NCBI GenBank assembly: GCA_021397835.1
Contig: JAJFZO010000446.1
Coordinates: 310,001-374,000 of the forward strand
Direction of reading: 5' to 3'
Source of the DNA: Moringa oleifera
Taxonomy: Eukaryota; Streptophyta; Magnoliopsida; Brassicales; Moringaceae
Length of the DNA stretch: 64,000 bases
Below, one piece after another: positions 56,620 to 64,000 of the stretch. Position 1 is the first letter of the stretch, and every line of letters starts with the position of its first letter. The notes below the pieces were generated by a model. It was not told the origin of the DNA. It saw nothing but the letters and a program-made list of their open reading frames with translations, and ran no database searches. A program made the position numbers and the translations under genes.

Positions 56620-59450
56620 TTGTTCATGATATACTACATCAATACATAGATGAATGGCTGATTGGCTGTCTGAAAACATCATCAAACCAAAGCTATCAGC
56701 TTCAACTCCTTCAATAGTCCAAGCAACCGCACACTTTCTTTGAACCCTTCTGTCATGGCTACATACTCAGCCTCTATAGTAGAGAAAGCTACCATCAGTT
56801 GAGTTGTGCCTTCTGACTAATGTAGTACTCATCAGTAATGAAAATATAGGCTGAGAGTAACTTTCTTTTATCTCTATCTTCAGCAAAATCAACATTAACA
56901 TATCGAGCAAGTCCTTGCTGGATGAGTTCATATTTGGCAAATATTAATCCATAACCCTTGGTTCCATTGACATATCATAGCATCTACTTCATTAGTTGCT
57001 AGTGTTTCTTACATGGATTGGCCATATACTTGCTAAGAAGGCTGATTACATATGGTAGATGAGGCCTACTGTAGACTATAGCATACAAGAGTGACCTTAC
57101 TACATTTGAGTAGGGTATATTGCTCATTTCCCTATTTTTTTCTTCTGAACCTAGGCAGTTATAGGCAGGCAACTTGAAATGTGTTTCTAAAGGTGTGGTG
57201 ATTAGCTTGGCTTGGTGTACAGAGAAATTTTTAACCACTTTTTGTAGATAGATTGCTTGGGAGAGCTTGGGCCACCTCTTAGTTCTATCTCTCTGAATTT
57301 TCATACTCAAAATTCCATTGGTTAGCTTTAGGTCCTTCATATCAAACTCCTTACTTAGTGTTTTCTTTATGGTGTAAATTTGGTATTGGCTACTATTAAT
57401 TATAAGCATATCATCAACATAAAGAAACAACAAGATAGCATGATTGTAGTCAGCATTCTTGTGATATAAGCATGCATCATATGAGCTTCTTTTGAAGCCT
57501 TGACTCAAATTGAAATTATTAAACCATCTATATCACTGCCTAAGAGATTGTTTGACATAAATATTTTTTTAAAAGGAAAACTTGGCTTTCCTGGTCTTTT
57601 GCCTCAATGCCTTTAAGTTACTTCATGTAAATTGTTTCTAGCAATTCTCCATGTAGGGATACGGTTTTGACATCCATATACTCCAATTCATAATCCTCTA
57701 AGGCTGCTTTAGTAAGTATCACCCTTAAGGTTTTGTACTTGACCATAGGAGAGAAGATATTAGTATAATCAATTCTTTTAATCTAAGTGAAGCCCTTGGC
57801 CATTAACCTAGCTTTGAACCTCTTCAGCTCATTTGATCTTGTAAATCCACTTATAAACCACCACTTTTTGTTTCTTAGGCTTTTGTACAAGCTCCCAGGT
57901 CTTATCTATTTCCAAAGTGGCCATCTCCTTTTTTATAGCATGCCACAAATGGATAGCATTTTTTCTAGACATAGCATCTCTAAAGTTTCTAGGTTCTTAA
58001 TCGTGTTGCATCTGTTCAGCTATGTTAAAGTCATCAGCAATAAGTTCTCTCTCAACCAAGCTAATATTAGGCTCATCACCCAATAATCTCCTTGGTGGCT
58101 GAATGATTCTCCTATCCCTATCTCGAGCCAATTAATATGATGCAGTTGATCATGGTCATCCTTAAATTGTAGCTCTTGTTAATCATCATTTACAGGGGTA
58201 ATTTATTATTGCTCTCTTTGTGAACTTAGACCAATTGATTTTGAGGCTTGTCTAGTAGAGGCTTGAAATCTTCTTGATTCTATCTTAATCCCAATGACTT
58301 CCCTGGATTCCTTTAATCTTTCTGGATTCTCATTGTTAGCAACAACACTTCCTTGTTGAGCATATAGTAAAGAAGTCTCTTGAATTGACATCTCTGCTAA
58401 TTCTAATTAAAGTCTTATAGACTCCTCCCTTCTTTATATAAAAAACCTTTGCCGAGGCTAGAGGTGAATAGCATACACCTCGCTCGTTCCATGATGGTTC
58501 TATTCATCCTTTCAGTAACTCCATTTTTGTTCTAAAGATTTCCTCACTATCCTATGCCTTACAAACCCATGCTCATTGCAATAAGCATCAAAAGATGAGC
58601 TGCAAAACTCTAATTCATTATCAGTTTTCAAAGCTTTAAGTTTTTTTTCCAGTTTAGTTCTCCATCAACACTTTCCATTCTTCAAACCTTTTAAATCATT
58701 TATCTTTTATTTTTAACATATGTAGCCATATCAAGATGTTGATGGTTCCATCTTTTAACTTAAAAGCTATAATTTCAATGCCTTTAACTTCATAGGATTG
58801 ATTATTCCCCACGATAACCCATCCTCTATTAACCTCCTTATAGTCTTGAAAACACTCATCCTTGGGACACATGTGATAGGTGCAAGCTGAGTCAAGAATC
58901 TATTCATTAGAGATTATGGATTTTGTCACTGCTAGCACATCATCTTCTTTTTCGATAGAATTTGCAGGTACAATTACATCTGCCTCCATGGTGGGTTTCT
59001 TACCTTGCTTCTTCTTAAACTCTCTATAAAAACTTTTTAATATGGCCAGATTTCCCACAAAAGAAACAGTTTCTTATAGGCCATTTAGATTGAGACTTTG
59101 CAGGTCTTTGAAACTTTTTTTTTTTTTGGAGTAACGTTGTTGAAAGTTTGCTTTTTTTTTTTTTTTAGTTCTTCCTCTGGCATACAAAGCTTTATTTCAT
59201 GAAGATTTAAACCTTCTTATTCCTCTTTATTTCTTGATCCTTGGATTTAATTACAGGCTTTAGCTCCTCCATGGATAAAAGACTTTTTGTTGTACCTAGT
59301 TGAAGGCTAGTGGTAATAAGTTGAGCAAGATGACTACTTGATCTTCATCATTGATCTTCTCACTCACATTTTCAAGATCGATTACAGTCTTGAAGAATTC
59401 ATCCAATTTTGTGACCAAAGAATCTTGTCTTGAGGTAGATTCTGTTGGTT
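56620..59450 (-). pseudogene. Ty1/copia gag-pol, nearly full internal region (right arm)
   Basis: From 59,450 down: gag remnant (NRIYLKTRFFGHK); zinc knuckle CFFCGKSGHIKK with all four ligands near 59,080-59,045; protease ACTYHMCPKDECF near 58,870; an integrase piece joined directly to it near 58,720-58,480 (KALKTDNELEFCSSSFDAYC); linker ORF 58,391-58,206; RT start near 57,880 (RLMAKGFT); RT frame 57,508-56,999 (169 codons) with LYVDDMLI, the intact catalytic motif; then LSKYMANPCKKH, RNase H STIEAEYVAMTEGFK near 56,760 and an SDSQSAIHL-like block near 56,670. About 380 bp between protease and integrase is deleted. Frameshifts and stops are frequent. Confidence 0.88.
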
Positions 59451-59474
59451 AAAAATTTAGTCATGTAAAAACTT

Positions 59475-60205
59475 TCGAGTTAATTCTATATTGTAGTGTA
59501 GTGGGCTCAGTGATGTATGCCATGATCTGCAATTGGCCTCATGTTTACTACACAATCATCTTGGTTAGCAGATACATGGCTAATCCTAGGAAAGAGCACT
59601 AATATACCATAAAATGGCTTCTATGATACCTAAATGGGACCAAGAATCAAGGATTGATATATGAGAAAAAAAATCTTATACAATTGATAGGCTATGTAGA
59701 TTCTGATTTTACTGGTGATAGGGACAAAAAAAGATCATTGTCAGCATATGTGTTCATTTATGAAGCAACTTATCCAAGTTGGAAGGATCAACTTCAACCA
59801 ATTATAGCCTTGTCCAGCACAGAAGCAGAATATGTAGTAATGACTAAGGATTGTAAAGAAAGAATCTGGTTGCTTGGATTGCTAAAGGAATTAAGATTGT
59901 ATAGCTCAAATATGATCTATATTTTAGATAGCCAGTCAGCAATATACTTGTGCAAAAATCCAATTCACCATGATTGCACTAAACACCTTAATGTTAAGTA
60001 ACATTTCATAAGGGAGAAAGTAGAGGATGGTTGCCTCAAACTGAAAAAGATTAGAATTGAAGATAACCATTTAGGAATGGCCACAAAACTGTTCCTTTTG
60101 AAAAGTTATAAAGATGCAAGGGGCTGTTGAGGATAGATATGGGATGATAATTTGGTTTTGTGATGTAGTAAAGTTTGCATCAATACCACTTTTGCTGAAT
60201 GAAAA
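59475..60205 (+). pseudogene. Ty1/copia RT-end and RNase H fragment (right arm)
   Basis: The plus strand begins mid-RT (SSVVGSVMYAMI near 59,490) and reads SRYMANPRKEH near 59,560. An open frame at 59,654-60,001 (115 codons) then contains LIGYVDSDFTGDRDKKRS, ALSSTEAEYVVMTKDCKE and LDSQSAIYLCKN: the RNase H Asp, Glu and Asp blocks are all intact. It ends near 60,110. It is the inverse counterpart of 50,489-51,070 and better preserved. Confidence 0.88.
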
Positions 60206-61130
60206 GGAGCAAAAGGAGGTTTCTAGAGTAAAAGAACAAGGGTTGTAGGAAGAAATGGTAAAGTGAAAAGAAACAAAAAATTTAAGAAGAGTTAGTTGTT
60301 AGGCAAAGTTGTCACAAAGAACAGTGTCTTTGAGAGTAACGTAGTTGATATGGCATGATGCTATCAATGTATTGTGACACGGACGGGCAACCTTACTAAC
60401 AAAGCAAAAAAATAGTCATTAGTTATGAATGAAGCGATTGATTGTGGTAAGGGAAACTAGGTGACAAGGCGTCAATGGGTGACACTAATGAAATGGCAAT
60501 GTGAAGCTGTGCTCACTGACTCAATGATTAATTGATATGGCATGATGTCAATGGGCGACACCGTTGAAATGGTAGAACATAGTATTGCATGGTGTAATAT
60601 CAGTGGACAATGCTACCTTATCAATACAAAACATAACAAGAGGTAACATGGCATGGAATGTTGATTTGGTAAACAAATGAGTGGAGGTAGACTTGCATAA
60701 TTAGTAGAAACATCATATGTGGCAGTGAGCTTGATGATGTAGAAGTTTACTTGAAGGTAACATACTTTGTAGATTAGTTCAAGCTAAATTTTTTGGCTAA
60801 AGGATATTTTTCAGGTCAGAAATCTTACAGAGAAGATTAAAATGCATGGAAAGATTGAAACTTCTTGCTAAAAGTAGGAATTGAACCTAGGTCCAAGAAA
60901 ATTAGGCAATACAATGCATGAAGGTTATTAGACAAACCTATTCTTAGGATGCCTAGATAAAAACAAACAAAATTAAAGATATTGTCGCATCTAAATACGG
61001 CTGAAGGGTGAACAAATCAAGTATGAATCAACCGGCACACTCAAATATAGTCTCGAAAGACCTCTCGAAGTGAAGCTCATACTGTTAAAGATGCTGCCTA
61101 GGCGCACTGCATTTCTCTTATCCGCTTGCC
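60206..61130. other. Unassigned DNA right of the inverted repeat
   Basis: No gene recognised. A loosely repeated phrase (ATGGCATGATGTCAATGGGCGACACC and variants near 60,350, 60,540 and 60,595) suggests a decayed minisatellite. Confidence 0.4.
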
Positions 61131-61480
61131 ATTTATTGATAACCTAGACCAAAAAAAATCTATAAATAGCTGCTAAAGCCTACAACTGGTGGGACAAATT
61201 TACGCTCATTCATGGATTTGCACACATTCACACTTAGAAGAAAAAGCTCTCTCTTGCACCTATAAACTATTTGATAGAATTAATTTTTTTTTACAGTTTC
61301 TTTAGATTTAATAGAAGCTTTTGTCTCTAGTTAGAGGAGCTTCTAGTTGAGATTTTGTGTTAAGGAAAGGAAGAAATCTACAAAAATAGTAGGGGACTTC
61401 ATGAAAACTATATTCTTTAAATCATTGTAAATTATTCATTCTTTTGAATAAAATTTCTTGAGTTAAGATATTAGTAAAAA
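61131..61480 (+). promoter_or_regulatory. Possible solo LTR or promoter with TATA box and poly(A) signal
   Basis: A good TATA box (TATAAATA at 61,161-61,168) is followed by leader-like sequence and an AATAAA at 61,447-61,452, about 285 bp further on. TATA and poly(A) signal at such a distance without coding sequence between is typical of a retrotransposon LTR. No primer site, clear TG..CA ends or target duplication was found, so it remains tentative. Confidence 0.3.
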
Positions 61481-64000
61481 CTAATAAGTTATCTATTTTA
61501 ATTTTTTCAATGTTTATAGTTACATCATGTTAGATGAAATACTTTCATAATAAAGTTCTTTTTTATAAAATATGTTTTCATAGAAAATACCACATATATA
61601 GTTTTAACTCTTATTTTGAAAAGAAATGGAGTGAGCAAACAAAGATCTCTTTTCTCCTTAAAAAAAAAAATATTTTGGTTTAAGTACAAAATTTTGAGCA
61701 TTTTAATCAAAAAACCTTAAAGTTATTTTTCAAAATAAAAATAAAACGTGATACTAATTTTTGGATGTTTTAAGTGTGCTAATTCTTCTCAAACTATAAT
61801 CAACTCCAAACTTAAAATAAAATAAAGTTTTGAGTTTAAGGTATTGGCCAAATAAAATATTCATTAAGGTAATTGGTAGGGCTTGATAAGCATCTGTGTA
61901 TATTCCTTTCTATTAAATGTATCACTGATGTGGCAGTATCATTTCAACTACTTGGAGGTTATTTGAAATGGCTACTCAACCTGATATGGAACATATATGA
62001 GGTAATTAAAACCTTACAATCTTCACATCAATTATAACTCATAATTTCCCTTTTATGAATGATTTAACTGCTCCTAAGAATTAGTTGCATTCTTTGTAGG
62101 TTAATAATGGGAATGACATGACTGGCTTGTTATCATTTTGGTGCTTGGATTCAATTATCCAATGGGTTACTAATGATAATGCGTTATATCACCTCTATGT
62201 TAACCTAATTAACTCCTGATTATGCTATCCTTCAAGGAGCTATAATGGCTAGGATACAGTACCCTTTTGGTTAAGATTATGCTAAATCGTGGCAAGACCA
62301 ATGGTCATTGTAACATTCACTTATTTATGTGCAATAATTTATTCCACTAGGCTGGTTATCCCACACTCAAACCTTCATAAGACCTCGCTAGTGATCCCTT
62401 TGGCCCTCTCTTTTTCTCTATCTTTCTCTCTCTTTCGACACCCTATACAATTGGCCTATTTATTCAAGTTAAGAGATTCAACTCTAGCTAGTAACCCTTT
62501 CCTTTTAAGGCTCCACAACCAAGTAGTTTAGATAAGCACCAACTTTTCTAGATAAGCTTGAAAATTTCCTATCAAGATTGTACTTCTTCTAGATGCCTTT
62601 GTTGACTTTGTTCATGTTTCTTTAAGTTTATTTTAATAAAGTCTAACTTGCCTAGGACTTTGCTGCCAGCAAGACTCCTTGTGCAATACTGCCACTTTTT
62701 TGGGCTCAACTCTCTACCTGGTTCATATATCTTTGTATTGTCATGTCCAGGGAGATCATACTTTGATAAGATATCATGTTATGGATAATAAGTTTATAGC
62801 TTAATACACTAGTTAAGCTAATTTCTATTTAGATCAAGATAGCATATAAGGTTCACCAAGAAATTATTGTGACTAATCACTTTCTAGCTATTGATTATCC
62901 GGGTTACATATCGAGATATAGTGTTCTGATATCATTGAGGGGTACTAAGCTTTGCAATCTTAGAAGATGGGATAGTCTAGAAGGCTAACTGATTATATTC
63001 ATACTCATAATGCGAGAGGACGATCAATTATGGGTATATTAATGCACTCTTGGTAATTCAATCCTGGTCTACATTAATCAAATTAATAATTAAAGATAAA
63101 TTACTAATGTAATCTTGGTAGTCCTCAATAATTAGCCAATTATGTTATCCTCAAACACGAGACCTAATAATTATCCTAGGGTACTTGATGTAATCTTCAT
63201 ATATAACTCACATTATCAGATGGACCATCATCTTAAATAATATGCTTAATTTCAATTCTATGGTTTACTACATGGAATGCTGCTATTTTCTTAAGCTCAA
63301 CTCCTAGTTAGAGACATGATATAAACGGCTAATTGAGTCTATGCTTGGTACCCATGATTTGGGTAATTCATATTTAAATGGAGAAAAAGATCTATTTTTA
63401 TATCCGTGAATGGATGACATTATTCGTGCTAACTAATATAAGTTGTATGTTTTCATTCGTGCTTATCTATAAATGAATGCATGACTAAAAAGCCAAAGGT
63501 AACCTATCAACTTTGGGCTCGCCAAATAGGATATCCACAGTAACCTTGTAGACATCTTGAGTAAATTAAAGTATTATGCTACAAATGAATTTTGACATAT
63601 CATCCCGGTAAATCCACATATCATATAACATCAACGGAAGGAATATCCAATGGTAATAATTGATAATTACCTATATCATTATTGATAGCAAATCATAAAC
63701 AAATAAGTAATTAGGCTTAGTAATTAATTGGATCTAACAATTAATTACTTAAAATATATTTGAACTCAATAATTAATTTAGTTTGAAATATAATTGGGTT
63801 TGAGATGTAATTGAACCTAATAATATGCATTATGATCACCACATATAGCACCCTATTATACGTGAAATCATTAGTTCAGATACTATTAATGAAGAAATTA
63901 GCTTATGCATATCAAGCTCAAGTTGATCAACTTAGGTCATGTTCCTAATTAACTATACTTAAACATATATGGGATATCCAACTGTATGATATCCCTAAGC
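61481..64000. other. AT-rich intergenic DNA
   Basis: No gene, transposon end or RNA was recognised. The ATG-started frame at 62,289-62,531 has a hydrophobic, Ser/Leu/Phe-rich translation (over a CTTTCTCTCT-type stretch near 62,410-62,440) and is probably a chance frame. Confidence 0.45.

Larger units (their letters stand above)
56211..60205 (-). repeat. Right arm of large inverted repeat (copia-derived)
   Basis: Inverse copy of 50,390-53,500. The junction region is decisive: the reverse complement of about 59,250-59,620 and the plus strand at about 50,990-51,380 match across the point where an RT-tail fragment in one orientation meets gag in the other (shared words include GGATTAGCCATGTATCT, TACATCACT, TTTACATGACTAAA and AGAATCTACCTCAAGA). 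This arm extends about 0.45 kb further toward the centre (RNase H end and a 3' untranslated or LTR part) than the left arm. Confidence 0.85.

Noticed and set aside
62289..62531. 80-codon plus-strand frame starting MARPMVIVTFTYLC
   Set aside because: No motif; it runs through a CT-rich stretch and has no gene-like context.

Overview
The window is plant nuclear DNA made almost entirely of decayed mobile and organellar sequence. No intact host protein-coding gene was recognised. Four things support this reading: CACTA (En/Spm) and MULE DNA transposons, Ty1/copia retrotransposon debris, an endogenous pararetrovirus, and degenerate plant-mitochondrial DNA (two ccmFN copies and a trnS-trnF-trnP cluster). 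The mitochondrial sequence is shot through with C-to-T and G-to-A changes. The species cannot be told from the sequence; ccmFN occurs as one continuous homologue, so the mitochondrial donor did not have the split ccmFN of Brassicaceae.

Layout. 1-3.65 kb: 3' part of a CACTA element with Transposase_24-like, DUF8039-like and Ulp1-like exons and a subterminal repeat field. 3.65-6.5 kb: degenerate unassigned DNA. 6.5-8.97 kb: minus-strand CACTA-like remnant with a GC-rich tandem repeat and an AT-rich intron-like repeat. 9-17 kb: mitochondrial-like DNA with three pseudo-tRNAs in the usual mitochondrial order. 18-20.1 kb: broken MULE transposase. 20.1-29.4 kb: a segment carrying a CACTA 3' terminus plus a ccmFN pseudogene occurs twice in direct orientation, separated by an internally deleted CACTA element. 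29.4-33 kb: unassigned degenerate DNA. 33-41.5 kb: large CACTA element (TNP2, DUF4218/4216, Transposase_24, DUF8039, Ulp1) truncated at its 5' end, with a 1.9 kb non-autonomous CACTA nested in the TNP2 gene and flanked by an exact CCA target duplication.

41.7-48.1 kb: minus-strand endogenous pararetrovirus with 165 bp direct terminal repeats, a tRNA-Met primer site, protease/RT/RNase H and a downstream ORF of unknown function. 48.1-49.1 kb: minus-strand copia integrase/RT fragment. 50.4-60.2 kb: a large inverted repeat whose arms (about 3.1 and 4.0 kb) carry the same scrambled copia structure, including the same unnatural junction between an inverted RT/RNase H fragment and gag. A 2.7 kb tandem array with two alternating repeat lengths (about 300 and 180 bp) sits between the arms. 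60.2-64 kb: AT-rich DNA with one possible solo LTR and no recognised genes.

The best candidates for something undescribed are the inverted copia repeat around the two-length satellite, the duplicated mitochondrial segment starting at a CACTA terminus, and the pararetrovirus copy whose terminal repeat ends about 30 nt past a poly(A) signal. All functional statements rest on motif recognition by eye; no database search was run.
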